Program-made: the position numbers and the translations under genes
Shown: one piece after another, positions 36,661 through 48,900 of the stretch
Position numbering within the stretch: the stretch's first letter is position 1
How the letters are laid out: every line of letters starts with the position of its first letter
Assembly (NCBI GenBank): GCA_023213395.1
Contig: CM041465.1
Span: 138,515,741 to 138,579,740 of the forward strand
DNA length: 64,000 bases
Direction: 5' to 3'
Source of the DNA: Cycas panzhihuaensis
Lineage: Eukaryota > Cycadophyta
The notes under the pieces: generated by a model
What the model saw: the letters and a program-made list of their open reading frames with translations, nothing else
Databases searched by the model: none
What the model was told of the DNA's origin: nothing

Positions 36661-36717
36661 AAGAAATTCAAAGATGGTTTTAGTGTCCAACTTAATATTA
36701 TAAACATTTAGGGGTGG

Positions 36718-37261
36718 TGTTAAACCTTTATATTTAAATGTTAAGTAATGTACTTTATATTATAATATTATATACTTTATCTAAAGATATCTTATTATTG
36801 AATGTAATAAAGTACATATCCATATTCTCTCTAATTGCACTGACTTGAAGGTTAATGTATCCCTCATGCATATTTTCTCACAAGAAATCCCAAGGGACAC
36901 TTGTTCCACATGCAACTAGCATAGCTTGCATGTTTGATATTCTTCAAATATGAAGCCTCTCAAGGTCTCTCCTCCAACTCTATATATTAAGACCAATTCT
37001 TATATATCATGTACGAGAGTGACCTTGTATTGTTATATTACTAGTTTTAATCTAAGCCATTATTATTTTTTTGGAGTAAGGAATAATTCCTTCTCCTCCA
37101 TATTTATGTTCACCTTATGCTTAAGTACATTGTGCATTATTCTTGCTAATTTGCTCATGTTCATAACTACCTAGTATAAATACTAATCATTTTCTCATGT
37201 TAGTTGATTTCCTCTCTATTAGATCCTAAAGGCTAGAGGCCAAATACCATTATCTTCAATG
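36718..37261 (+). repeat. 3' LTR of copia-5
   Basis: It starts TGTTAAACCTTTAT after the purine tract TTAGGGGTGG (36708-36717) and ends TCTTCAATG at 37261, where the 5' copy has TCTTCAACA. It aligns along its length with 30109-30656. Confidence 0.9.
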
Positions 37262-37829
37262 ATACTATGGATTAGATTAAGAGGGTTCATAAAGCTTGAT
37301 TAAGAGTTCTCTCTACTCAAGTATTCTTGTATTATGCCTTGTGTCATGCATCCATGAACAAGTAGATCAAATACGTTTGTAAGGCATAATGGACTATACT
37401 TAAGAGAGAGTTAAATTAATAATAATAGTCATGACTATATTGGGAACTAAAATAATCCACCTTATTTTTTCAATATTATTATCTTCAATATGTGATTACT
37501 ATAATTAGATCCCACATAACAATTTTTTTATACAAACTTTTATTTTTGGATTCATTGTATATAATTTTTCCTTTCTTAAATTCTTAAGACATTTAAAGGT
37601 TAGAGTAACAACCTAGGAGGCCCCTAACTTGATTTCAAATTAACATAAGTCCTTGAGATATTTTCTTATCACTCTTGTATAATTGAAATAAAAGAGTTAA
37701 TTCTAAGAGTTGATTGTGATTAAGAACACCTCATAGATATTATAGTTATAGTAAAGAATCACAAAAACCATGATAATAACTTTCAAAGAAGAGGAAACTA
37801 ACATTAAAAAAGAGAGGAAGATGAAGAGT
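37262..37829. other. region upstream of Tat-2 gag, no gene recognised
   Basis: AT-rich, no domain. Likely decayed leader of Tat-2. Confidence 0.4.
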
Positions 37830-37837
37830 ATACATTA

Positions 37838-38640
37838 CCATGGATGACAAATGATTCTCTAAATCTAGGTGATAATCTTCATGATATACCCAATAAGGAT
37901 TAGGATGTTATCCTTAGGTTTTATGGTGACAGTTCTATAGTTGAGGAGAAACATCTTGAAATATTCTCTCTCATGAACCAAAAATTCAAAATAATATAAC
38001 TTGATGTAGTTATAAGGTTATTTGTCAATTCATTGAAAGGAAGGACCTCTGATTGGTTCTAGGGCTTACAACATGGCTTGATCATCAATTGGACCACTTT
38101 AATAGCCACATTTTCTCCTAAACATTTTAGTTCCAAGTCAAGTGCCACAATAGTTAGAGAACTATTGACCATAAGAAAAGGATGTAGGGAGACACTCTAT
38201 GCATTCATGGAAAGATTTGATAAAGTTATCAAATCTATCTCAGGTGTTAAGAGATCATCTAATTAGTCCCAATTAGAATGGTTTTTTAAGGGTCTTAACT
38301 ACAAAACCTGCATGGTGATTATGGGTAAATTTCTCAAAATTTTCAATCAAGTTACAGATATGGCTTTAGAATTTGAAAAGATGATGAATATATTTAGGAG
38401 AATGAATATAAGATCTAATACTAATATACCAAGGGAGAATATACTTAATGTTTATGACCTTGATCTTCATTACCAAGCTCCCTTCAAAAGAATGGATAAT
38501 ATCTTACAATATTTGAAGAGACAAATTAAGGGAAAGTTTGCCCAACATCTTATTATTATAGGAGAGAACAATCTTAATAATTATAATCATGAAGTAGCCA
38601 TGGTCACTTATGAGGATGCCCTTGAAGAACCCTTGTAAAA
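37838..38640 (+). pseudogene. Tat-2 gag
   Basis: One frame reads from about 37838: LNLGDNLHDIPNKD, VILRFYGDSSIVEEKHLEIF, then the gag core LFVNSLKGRTSDWF-stop-GL, INWTTLIATFSPKHF and CRETLYAFMERFDKVI, the pattern of the retrotransposon gag domain in Tat elements. A C-terminal stretch (38312-38638) follows with only single stops between. TAG replaces a residue after DWF where E or Q is usual. The start codon is not identified. Confidence 0.8.
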
Positions 38641-38959
38641 TGAATAATATATTAGATTCAAAGACTTATCCATGGGTCCTTATGGAGAAGAAACATTATC
38701 TTCTTATCTTCATGATACATTCATAGCTTCATTTATTGATTTAGAGTTAGAAGATATGAACGACTTAAATGTGGCAATTATGACTAAATCACAAAATGCA
38801 AGTGAAGGAGGCCATTAGGATAATCATAATTATATAGTTGGTAATTTTAGACCAATCAACCAAAATACTATACAATCTAAGTAGAGAGGGATTGATAATA
38901 AAATACCAAATCTAACACCTAAAACTCACATTAATCTAATCAAATAAACTACAAAAGAG

Positions 38960-39640
38960 TATGATATAGTAAAAGATTTCCATAAGCATTATGTTATCAT
39001 GAGCTTGTATTAGACTTTGAAACTCCCAGAGTAGAAAAGGAAGGTTATAGAGATGCTTTAATCAACTCCCAATAGCAATAACACTATAAACATAGTGGAG
39101 GAAGAAGCCATACAAATAATTTATATGCTAGTTAAATCTAAGAGCACTCCTTTTTATATTTCTATATATGTCCATGGTAGATATATACTTTATAGCTGCA
39201 TAATAAACATTGGGGTTGCCCACAATGTAATTCCATATATAATCATGAAAGAATTAGAGTTGGAATACATTAGGACAGACCAAGCAATATCATCTACCTT
39301 AGGGAAGATGAAAGATCTAATACTTACACTTGCTTCTCATATTAGGATCTTAGTCCCAATAACTATTATGGTAATAGGCATGCCTCCCATCTATGGGATG
39401 TTATTAGGCCAAGACTAGGTGGTAGATATTAGACCCATATTGAATGTCAAGATGAAAACTCTTTCATTCCCATTAAGAAAAGATCTTATCACAGTTCATA
39501 GGGAGGATAGATACCCTATACATGTCCAAAACAAAAAAGGCAATGTACTAGGTTACTCATATGAGGATACTAGTCCAGGTTCTCATTCCAACTTCTCTAA
39601 AGAAGAACCACTAGTAGTTAAATAAGAAAATGAGTATCAT
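38960..39640 (+). pseudogene. Tat-2 pre-protease segment and aspartic protease
   Basis: EYDIVKDFHKHYVIMSLYQT and LPEXKRKVIEML form the segment usually preceding protease in this group. Protease: ILYSCIINIGVAHNVIP (39190-39240), where the catalytic D-S-G reads N-I-G, so the active Asp is lost by GAC/GAT to AAC. Then ELEYIRTDQ, and PPIYGMLLGQD followed by TAG where W is expected. A second open piece (39419-39625) is in the same frame. Confidence 0.75.
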
Positions 39641-39655
39641 TCTTCCAAAGGGTTA

Positions 39656-40140
39656 GATGCATAAATTTGCATATTGTATTTTGATGGTACTAGATAAAAA
39701 TCTAGAGCAAGGGTTGGTGTTGCATTAATATATTCTCTTGGAAATTATTTTCCTTTTTCCTACAGCTTGGGTTATGATTGTACAAATAACATAATTGAGT
39801 ATGGATCCCTCATACTTGGACTACAGAAGGCTATGGATTTAAATATGAAAGAGTTAAAAGCCTTAGGAGACTATAAATTAATCATTATATAGATTAGAGA
39901 CATATATGCTATATCATATGGAAAATTGGGTCTATATAAAATAAGAGTGTTGCAACTAATAGAAGATTTTAAAGTGTTTAACATGCAACACATTCCTAGA
40001 GGTGAGTATCAATTTGTCAAGTATTTGGTCATTGTAGCTTCACTTATTAATGGAATAGCTACTACTAATTAAGAGAAGGGATTTTTAGAGGTGATCACAA
40101 GGTCTATTGTACCTAATAATTTAAATCACTAACAAATTTT
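39656..40140 (+). pseudogene. archaeal-type RNase H (aRNH) of Tat-2
   Basis: ICILYFDGTR with stop, ARVGVALIYSLGNYFPFSY, CTNNIIEYGSLILGLQKAM, LKALGDYKLII and MQHIPRGEYQF follow the aRNH pattern: first Asp in FDG, Glu in the EY-x-x-L-x-x-GL helix, and a GD-x-x-L block. The domain lies between protease and RT. In many Tat elements aRNH lies between RNase H and integrase; from what I know of plant Tat relatives the upstream position also occurs. RNase H activity would remove RNA from RNA:DNA hybrids. Three or more stops present. Confidence 0.75.
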
Positions 40141-40362
40141 CAATAATAATGACTAGTTAATAAGATGTATATCTAGTGAAGATGAGTTCATAAGGCTATG
40201 TATAAATGACACTGAACTAATTCCCTCAAGTAGCACAGATCCTACCAATGAAGATATTTATTTAGAAAGGACATGTTAATATACTAAAACACTTCCTAAG
40301 GGTTTAATTACTCTAGAATATATTTATAATCTTGATGACTCAATAAGGAAGGAGAAGGTAGT

Positions 40363-40877
40363 TATAGGAATCTAATGAGGATTCATGCTTAAAAGGCTAA
40401 TAATTACTATATACTAGACTAACCTTTTGGAGTATTTATGTAGCTTATCTAATGAAAGAAAGGACAAAACACTATATCTATTATTATATACTCAAAATAT
40501 ACCAAAATATCAAGTAAATTAATAGATATTAAGTGTTAAAAAACTTACAAGTATGAAAGGTTAAATTTGGCCCCCTCTTTAAGGTAAGGTATCCTCCAAA
40601 ACTATTGTCACTAAGACTAAAGATATAGTAAATCTAAATCCATAATGATACTGAATAGCAAGTAAAATAGCCTTATAAATAGGTAAGTAGATTAGATCCT
40701 AAGAACTTAGCCAAAGTAAGGAATGGAAGTCAACAATAATAGATAATAGGGGTCAGTTAGAATATATTTTAAAGTTGGCTAGAAATTATCATAAATAACT
40801 CTTGCTTGAATTCGACTAGATTGAACAAGAATATGTCATAAATAGAGGTTGGTCAAGCTACTAGAAGGAATGTTATA
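40363..40877 (-). repeat. 3' LTR of chromovirus-2
   Basis: Plus-strand edges TATAGGAATCTAATG and AAGGAATGTTATA. It aligns throughout with 45385-45901. On the minus strand it follows the polypurine tract ATGGGGAGGGACT (plus 40878-40890). Confidence 0.88.
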
Positions 40878-40890
40878 AGTCCCTCCCCAT

Positions 40891-41757
40891 TAAAACATGA
40901 TTTACCCTTAAAGCATGGGTAAATTTGGGTGTTGATGATACCATTCTTCTAATTTACAAGTTGTGTCTTCTTGATTTATGGTCTTCCACTTTGTGATATA
41001 TTCTTAGATTTCTTTGGAATGTAGTTTCTTTGTATGAGCATATAAAATGCCCTCTAGTTTAATTATGATCTTACCTTTATCATCTAATATGGGCAATTCT
41101 ATTTGTGCAATGATATTTTATCCAAGATTTTGTTTGAGGCATGAAATATAGAAGACATTATAGATCTGACTATTCGAAGGTAAGTCCAACCTATATGTTA
41201 TTTCTTCTACCTTATCAATAACTTGATATGGAGTAAAATTTTATGGTTCTAATTTATACTTACTAGATTGTTTCATTATGGATTATTTATATGGTTAGAG
41301 TCTTAAGAAGACATAGTCTCCTATTATAAAGGATCTTTCTATCCTATGTAAATATGCTTGTTGCTTCATCCAATTCTTAGTGAGGTTTTAATTATCTTTT
41401 AATAGTTGAATTATTTGCTCTATTTATTCCTATTTTCCTTAAACAAATTGCATGTTAGAGATCTTTGACCATGTGAGGATGGATGGAAGTTCAAAACCAT
41501 ATAGAGTTTAAAATGGATTTATTTTTGCAAAAGTATAATATATGGTGTCGTAGTACCATCTTCCTAGGGATGGAAAGTTGTACTCATGGATAATTTTGTG
41601 CCAACTAATTTGAATAACTCCTACTAGAAGTGGCTAGTGAAGTTTAGGTTGTGATCATTGGCTATTACCTTTGGAAAGTTGTATGGGCAACATATTTCTT
41701 TTATATATATCTTTGCAATTTGATTAGCTTTTGTTGTTACCTAAATCCTTCTAATTT

Positions 41758-41825
<68 letters not shown>

Positions 41826-42060
41826 AATTGATTAATGAAAATAGAGATAACATCCTTACCTTCTAATTTGGATAATTTAATTATGAAATCCATTGAGATC
41901 TTTTCCTATTTTTATTTAGGTATATATAACAATTAGAGAAGGTTGGGGTTTTTTATGCTTCACCTTTGTTTCTTTGGGAAGTATCACATTCAAAAGTAAA
42001 CTTGTGCACATTTACTTTCATCCCCTTCTAAAAAAATAGGTTTCATAATTAGCGATATGT
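40891..42060 (-). pseudogene. chromovirus-2 integrase and chromodomain
   Basis: The minus strand shows FECDTSQRNKGEA (end of the zinc region, about 41985), MDFIIKLSKLEGKDVISIFI (41850-41910), then a (TA)n insertion at 41758-41822, followed by NMLPIQL-like, FYTLYGFELPSI-like, and a C-terminal part with YRLDLPSNSQIYNVFYISCLK. Close to the LTR, YITKWKTINQEDTTCKLEEW fits a chromodomain core (K-W-x-x-x-x-x-E-x-x-T-W). Chromodomains steer chromovirus insertion to heterochromatin. TAG and TAA stops throughout. Confidence 0.75.
41758..41822. repeat. (TA)n microsatellite within integrase
   Basis: About 30 TA units flanked by CATACATA. The integrase reading DQL ends here and resumes on the other side, so the repeat has grown or inserted inside former coding sequence. 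Confidence 0.9.
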
Positions 42061-42299
42061 TTTATTAATCCCTATATATTTGGTGATTAGAACAAAGTGA
42101 GCCTGATTGAGTGCTTTTATTTAAAATGTTAATGATGTTGGTACTAATATTTCACCTTTTTATAAGATCAAATCTCCTTGGAGTTTATATTTTATTATTC
42201 TTAGAGCATGGCTCTCTTTTAGTATTTTTTGAGAAACTAGATAGTTATGATATTCCTAAGTTAGCTCTTTTATCTAGCTTAGAGTAGTTACAAAGATAG

Positions 42300-43560
42300 C
42301 TTATAGGGATACATTCTCTTTTTTGGTTTCAGGTATCTAGGATGGGACATCTACAATAATATTATCTTTACTCTTTTTGTATAAGATATTCAAATTAAAG
42401 GTTTGGAGTTTACTTATCCATTTTTATTATTTGTTAGATAATGTCTTTCAATTGAGGGAGTACTTGAGGCTATCATGATTTATTTTAACCACAAATTTAT
42501 TTGCAAGTAGATATTGTCTTTATTGACTTATGTTGCATATAATTTTTAGCCTCTTATATTCAATTTGTGGCTTCCATATACTAGTGTTCAATCATTTTGG
42601 AGTAGCACAACCCTCATAACTACTTTAGATATGTCACATTTGAATGTGAATGGTTAGGAGAAATCTAAAGTTGCAAGGATAGATGTTATGGTCATTATGG
42701 TCTTCAATCCTTGGAATATGTTTTTAGTTATCTAATTCTAAGAAAAGTGTCTTTCTTCATGAGATCAATTAAGGGGGTAGTGATATATATGTATCTTCTA
42801 ATAAATCATTAAATAAATCTAATAACTTCTAAAAAACTTTATAGTGGTTATATTTTTTGGTGTGGGCCATTCTATAATCACTTGAACTTTGTTTAGGTCC
42901 ATCTTAATGTCTTCTTTATGTAATAATATACCCTAAATATTCTAGCTTATTTTTTTCAAAAGTGTATTTATTCTTGTTAGTGAAGAATTGGTTGCCTTCT
43001 ATGACTTGCAACATAGCCTCGATATGCTCTAAATTTTTTTTCCAAGTTAAGTTGTAAATGAAAATATCATCAAAGAAAATTAACATAAATTTGCATAAGA
43101 AGGGTTTGAGTATCATGCTTATTTTAGTTTGGAAAGTAGTTTGAGTGTTTGTTAATCTAAAAGGTATAACGTGAAAATTGAATAATCCTTCATATGTATG
43201 GAATATTATTTTATATATGTCATCTTCTTTGATGTGGATCTAGTAATATCCTAAGCATAGATTGATCTCCAAAAAATATTTAATTATATATGTTTCATCT
43301 AGTAGGTCATCTATCCAAGGAATAGGATAATGACTTTTTATTGTGAGTTTGTTAAGCCCATAATATGCCATGTATATGTGATAAGAGCTATTTTCTTTTG
43401 ACTTTATATAATTAGTGACATCAAAGGGCTGCTGTTAAGAGTGATATACCCTTAATGTAGAAGTTCTTGCATAATTTGTTTATTCTCCTTTCTAAAATGA
43501 TAGGGATGTCAATACAAATGGATGTTTATAAGTGTTGTTGTTCTTAATATCAACTTGATG
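42300..43560 (-). pseudogene. chromovirus-2 RT and RNase H
   Basis: RT on the minus strand: GLNKLTIKSHYPIPWIDDLL, YIIKYFLEINLCLGYY, FHTYEGLFNFHVIPF, RLTNTQTTFQ, then the open stretch 43116-42916 with FMLIFFDDIFIYNLTW; FFDD is the catalytic pair. LEYLGYIIT ends the core. RNase H follows down to about 42300 in a heavily frameshifted state. Confidence 0.8.
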
Positions 43561-43899
43561 GGGTGTTTGTATCTACATTTTAGTGGCAATGCTTGGGGAG
43601 GTTCTTAAAAAACCTTGTTATGTTAGTGTATGATAGTTTGCACTTTGGTTGAAGCATCTTCTATCATTACATATGAAATAAGATTCTTCTTTAGTATTTT
43701 CTCCATATGATGTGATGCCACCAACTATGTCGGTGGTGTGAGAGGTGCCTATAACTTGTATTTATAGCACTTTTGATAGAATTTCATGAATTAATTCCTA
43801 TAGTTAGTGATAACATTCTCCAAATTCTACAACTATTGGATTCCTAAGACAACATCAACTCCTCCTATTGGCATGGCAAATACATATGTCATTATGGAG

Positions 43900-44345
43900 T
43901 ACTTTATAATTTGGAGATTCACCTTTAGGTAATATCTTCCATATGTTATAGTCTTAACATTGGTGATAGTAACTTGGAAGATATTAAGTGCTTAAAATGG
44001 TAAACCCAATTCTTTTATGATTGTATTTTTAATAACATTATGTATACTGTCATTGTTTATAAGGATAACAATCTTTGCTCCATTGATTATTCCATAAAAA
44101 TTGTAGCATTTGTAGAGTGGTGACTTCTCTAGTAATGACTTGTAATGATATCTATACATTTTTTGTATCAATGTTGAGTAATTCTTCAACCTTTTCTCTA
44201 TCATATGTATACAATGATTCTTCTTTTATTTTATATAGGATATATACATCTTCATTATTCATCATAAAAACTTTCTTTAAGGGACAATTGTAATCCTAGT
44301 TCTATTTTCCTCCACATTTGAAACATGTCCCTATTTTAAGATGCT
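43900..44345 (-). pseudogene. chromovirus-2 gag zinc knuckle and protease
   Basis: CFKCGGK (about 44310-44335, minus) is the start of a CCHC knuckle. The open stretch 44204-43992 contains SPLYKCYNF, GAKIVILINNDSIHNVI and LGLPF: a chromovirus protease with N-N-D-S in place of the usual D-S-G/T. Gag proper is upstream to about 45300 and hardly readable. Confidence 0.7.
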
Positions 44346-45369
44346 CTTAGAGAGTTTAGTTCTAGTTATTCCTTCCTTATTTTCTTATGTGATTAGGGCC
44401 TCAACCTTTGTTCCTAATCTATCCCAATTTGGTTAGAAAGTTTGGCCTTCATGGTGGGGGAGTTTGTTTCAACGAACATAGATTTATCTCCGTTATTTAT
44501 ATTTTGCTTCTACATTTTTTTCCCTAGTGAATAACTTTAGTTAAAATGACTTCACCTATCATTTTTATGTGGTATTTAATGTTTTCCCTTAATCATATAA
44601 TACAAGCTTTGATAAGTCAATTTTGTGGTTAACCAAACTATGTAAGGATTGGAATTATTCTATGTAATTTTAATCCAAGCCTATTTGTTGTAAGCACATG
44701 GGTTAAGTGAAGTAATTAATATTCCATATGTCCTTGTACTAGTATATTAGGCATTCTTTTAGAAAAATCTAATTAATATTCTTTGTTCCTCTATAGAATC
44801 TCTTCCACTAATAGAACCACTTAAGTGCCTTATTGTATAAATAGAGGAATACCACCAAAATTTGATCCTAGTTTGACAATTTATTTTCTTAGAAGTAGAT
44901 CTCCATCTAGACGATCCAACTAAGGATGTCCTTTGATTTATCATGGTCATATTTTTCTAGAAAAAACTTTATACCTTTGAGACCTTTTCTTAGTTTAAAT
45001 TATCATTCTTCCTAATTCTCTTCTTTGAATTTATTTTCTCTTTTATTTGATGTCTCTACCTCATCTTTAGGTCTCTCTTGTTTCTTAAGGTATTTAGATA
45101 ATGCTCTATTGTGAGATTGTGGAGACTCTTTATTTCCCCTTTTATGTATACCATGCCATCACTTAGGTTATCTACCCTGTGATTTATGTCCTCTATAGTT
45201 ATTGATGATCCACAATTTTTCCTAGTTGAAGTGTCTTTGCATATCTCAGGTCCATTTATATATAAAAGGAAAGGAGTGGGGGTTAAAAAAATACTTTTTT
45301 CTACTTGAGCACCCTAATTTTGTTACTACTACATTATATTTTTAGTCACAAAGATGGCCACAAAAATGT

Positions 45370-45382
45370 GGCTCTAATGCCA
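45370..45382 (-). promoter_or_regulatory. primer-binding site of chromovirus-2
   Basis: The minus strand reads TGGCATTAGAGCC two bases after the LTR's terminal CA; two transitions away from the iMet-tRNA site. Confidence 0.8.
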
Positions 45383-45384
45383 CT

Positions 45385-45901
45385 TGTAGGAAACTAATAG
45401 GGATTGACACTTAAAAGGTTGATAATTGCTATATAACAAACTAACTTTATGGAGTATTTATACAACTTATTCAATGAAAGAAAGGAAAAAAAACTGTATC
45501 TATTATTGTATACTCCAAGTAGATTGAAATATCAAGTAAAATAATATATACCAAATATCATAAAACTTATAAATATGAAATCCTGAATCTTTCTCCCTCT
45601 TCAAGACAATGTATCAACTAAAAACTATTGCCCCTAAGGCCAAAGATATAGTAGATTTGAATCCATAATTATACCTAAGAACAAAGTTGAAGAGCCTTAT
45701 AAATAGGCAGGTGGATTAGATTTAAGGAACTCAACCAAAGTAAGAAATGGAAGTCCACTAGAATGGATAATAGAAGTTAAATAAAATATATTTTAAAGTC
45801 AACCAAAAAATATAAAAAATAACTCTTACTTGAAGTTAGCCAAATTGAGCCAAAATATATCATAAATAGAGGTTGGTTAAGCTACTAGAAGGAATGTTAT
45901 A
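45385..45901 (-). repeat. 5' LTR of chromovirus-2
   Basis: Plus-strand edges TGTAGGAAACTAATAG and AAGGAATGTTATA. Matches the left copy over its full length, with GAGGTTGGT(T/C)AAGCTACT near the right end. Confidence 0.88.
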
Positions 45902-45939
45902 GCAATTCAACCAGAAGCATTGAAGAGGAATTTAAAAAA

Positions 45940-46980
45940 GAAATACCTTATAATATTGGTCCAGAGGAAGATCCCAAAAATATCTTTTTAGGAGAAAGTT
46001 ACATAAAAGAAGACATTAAAGAGATTCTCTCCTTATACTAAGAATATCAAGATGTCTTTGCATGGATATATGAAAATCTAAAAGGGTTTGATCCTAAAAT
46101 TATGTAATACAAGATTCCTTTAAGGCTAGGATCAAAACCTTTTAGACAAAAGCAAAAACCTATTAACCCAAAGATAAGGTAGCTTATTTGGAAACAAATA
46201 CTAAAGTTTAAGGATGCCAACATTATCTATCTTATTAAATATAATGAATGGGTTGCTAATTTAGTTCTAGTAAAAAAAAGGAATGGAGAGTAAGGCTTTG
46301 CATCAATTTTAAATATTTGAGTAGAGTATCTTTGAGGGATAAGTATCCCTTACCAAGGATGAAATAACTATTGCAAGTAGTGATGGGCTTAGGGATGATG
46401 CCATTGTTAGATGATTCTCTAAGTATAACCAAATTTTGGTTAATAAGGACAATAGCCATAACACTACTTTCACAACCCTCTAGGGAATGATTGCATGTAA
46501 GAAAAGTTCATTTGGTCTAATCAATGTTAGAGCTATATTTTAGAGAGCCATGGATGAATCCTTTAAAGGATTATAGTTCATCATTATAGTGGTTTATTTG
46601 ATGACATCAATGTGTTTTCTAAAGATAATATTGACTATGTTGGTCATTTGATATGCATTTTTTAGAGGTGTAGATAGTTTGGGATATCTTTGAACCTTGA
46701 AGAAGACTATCTTTGGGGCTACCAAGGGTAAATCGTTGGGTCATATTGCCACATAAAAGGGAACTTATATTGATGTAGATAGAGTTAAATCCATTTAGGA
46801 ATTATCCTCACCTACCCACAAGTAGGTATTATAATCATTCTTTGGTAAAATAAATTTCTTAAGGAGGTTTATTATGGAATCTATTAGGATAACTTTGCCT
46901 ATTAATAAGTTACTAAAGAAAGAAACATTATTCAAGTGGGACCAGTCAACTAAAGCAACATTTGATAAAATCAATGAAGC
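45940..46980 (+). pseudogene. Tat-2 reverse transcriptase
   Basis: SIEEEFKKEIPYNIG and YXEYQDVFAWIYENLKGFDPKIM lead in, followed by YKIPLRLGSKPFRQKQKPIN, DANIIYLIKYNEWVANLVLV and KKRNGE: the N-terminal half of a Tat-type RT. The central part is frameshifted. FDDINVFSKDNIDYVGHL near 46600 is the catalytic region (xxDD), and SFFGKINFLRR-like residues (46830-46870) end the domain. Stops replace W in several places. Confidence 0.8.
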
Positions 46981-46989
46981 TATCGCCTA

Positions 46990-48770
46990 AGCATCAATGC
47001 TTGCTTCTCCCAACTTTAACAGAGATTTTATTATACACTCCTATGTAGTTGAGGGATCACATATGCCATTCTTCTTTAGAAGAATGACCAAAACAAAGAC
47101 GAACCTATAGCTTTCCTAAGCAGGAGCCTAAAGAAATATCAATTGAAATATGTTGATACAAAAAGATAAGCTTATGCTTTGGTAAAAGCCATAGAAGACT
47201 TAAAGCATTATATCATGCATAATCATACTATAGTCTATGTTCTAACATCTTATGTTAAGAGCATACTTACAGATGTCGACCCTATTAGGAGATGGGTAAA
47301 ATGGCTAGCTAGAATTCAATAGTTTGACCCAAAAATCAAACCTATAAAACCCATTAAAGGTCAAGGGTTATGTCATTTAATTATTAAGTTAGAGTTATAG
47401 AAGTTTATCAAGTTGAAAAAGGGGTTAAAACAAGGAGATAAACACCTGATAGGTGTTATAGAAGAAGAAGATTTAAGATTTTCTCCTCTGTTACAAGATA
47501 TTAAGTATTATTTACAAAATAGTGAATATCCTCACCATCTAGATAGGAGAGGCCAAAGGACTTTGAAGCTATGAGCAACCCCATATATGTTAGTCCACAG
47601 AGAGTTATATAGAAGGAACTATGATGGTGTGTTGCTCAAATGCTTTACTGTAGATGAAGTCCAAAAAATTATAGAAGAGTTCCACTCTAAAATGTATGGA
47701 TGCCATTTTTCTACTAAGGCTACTACTCCCAAAACTCTAAGCGATGCTTTCTACTGATCTACTATTTTTAAAGTGACTCATTTAAAAGTTAGAAATCATG
47801 AAACATGTCAGTGGTTTATAGGTAAATAAAGACTGAATGCCATACCTCTTAAAATGGTATATATAAATCAACCATTCCAGAAGTGGGGACTGGATTTTAT
47901 AGGTCCAATAAACACACCTTTAAGTGAGGGGTATACATTCATTCTTATTTCTACTAATTATTTTATGAGATGGGTCGAAGTTGTTACAACTAAAAGGGCT
48001 ACCACTAAAGGGGTCATAGACATTTTATAAGAAGTCATTATGCCAAGTTTAGTGTCCCACCCTTCTTAGTTTCAAATAATGGCATAGCATTCACTTCTAA
48101 TAAGATGATTAATTTCTATTGAGACTATGGAATTTTCTTAAATACTTCTTCAAATTATTATTACTAAGGTAATAATTTAGTAAAGTCTACTAATAAGAAT
48201 CTTATTAGGATTCTGAAAAGAGTAATTAAGCAAAGTAAAAAAAAAGAACTAGTAGATAAAACTTAAATTAGCTCACTGGATGTACCTAGCTACTATTAAA
48301 GAAGTGTTATATTACTCATCATTTCTCCTAGTCTCTAGAAAGGAAGCCATAATTCCTCTTCACTTGGCTTTTAATACATTAGTTTTAGTTGAGTTTGAAG
48401 GAAACAAGTAAAATGTTTTAAATGATAGAATCATCAAGATTTTAAAGTTAGAATAGAAATGGGAGGAGGCTAAGGACAATCTTCTTTATCATCAAGGCAA
48501 AGAAATAAGGTCCTTTAATAATACGTATATATGAGACTAGTTTTAGTTCTAAAGATATAGTACTAATGTAGGGTAAGGCCAAGGAAAATCCTAGAGCTAA
48601 CAAGAAGTTTGACTCTTTGTGGATTAGGCCTCATAGCATTATATAAGTATTTGAAAATAATGCCTTTAAACTAATAGATGCTAAAGGACGAGAACTACAT
48701 ATTCTAATTAATAGGAGATACTTGAATTATTACTATAAATAAGGTTGAGATCAAAGATGTCAAATACATC
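46990..48770 (+). pseudogene. Tat-2 RNase H and integrase
   Basis: RNase H: PIAFLSRSLKKYQLKYV, AYALVKAIEDLKHYIM, IRRWVKWLARIQ and FDPKIKPIKPIKGQGL. Integrase: FHSKMYGCHFSTKAT with a decayed HHCC region (CQWF), FQKWGLDFIGPINTP (from about 47875), FILISTNYFMRWVEV (47940-47980), SNNGIAFTS (second Asp site read as NN) and SSNYYYXGNN; IRILKR near the third site. The protein would insert element DNA into chromosomes. Frameshifts near 48060 and elsewhere. Confidence 0.82.
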
Positions 48771-48887
48771 ACCTAATATCTATAAATAGTGTATATAATT
48801 TCCTTTTTAACATGGATTTACCTCTTTTTTTTATATATAATTGTTTTAAAAGAGTGAAGACAACAAAATAATAAAATACTTTAGATC

Positions 48888-48900
48888 ACTTATAGGGGGA
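48888..48900 (+). promoter_or_regulatory. polypurine tract of Tat-2
   Basis: CTTATAGGGGGA precedes the LTR start TGATTAG. Confidence 0.8.

Larger units (their letters stand above)
30109..37261 (+). mobile_element. copia-5: complete Ty1/copia element
   Basis: LTRs of 548 and 544 bp, PBS, gag, protease, integrase, RT, RNase H and polypurine tract in order, total 7153 bp. Flanks CTACT (30104-30108) and ATACT (37262-37266) match at four of five bases, a likely target duplication. All frames carry stops; LTRs have diverged visibly (roughly 80-85% identity by eye). Confidence 0.92.
40363..45901 (-). mobile_element. chromovirus-2: complete minus-strand element inside Tat-2
   Basis: LTRs of 515 and 517 bp, PBS, gag with knuckle, protease, RT, RNase H, integrase and chromodomain-like C-terminus, all on the minus strand, 5539 bp in total. 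Flanks GTAGT (40358-40362) and GCAAT (45902-45906) would be a 5-bp target duplication altered by two transitions. Tat-2 coding continues on either side. Confidence 0.87.
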
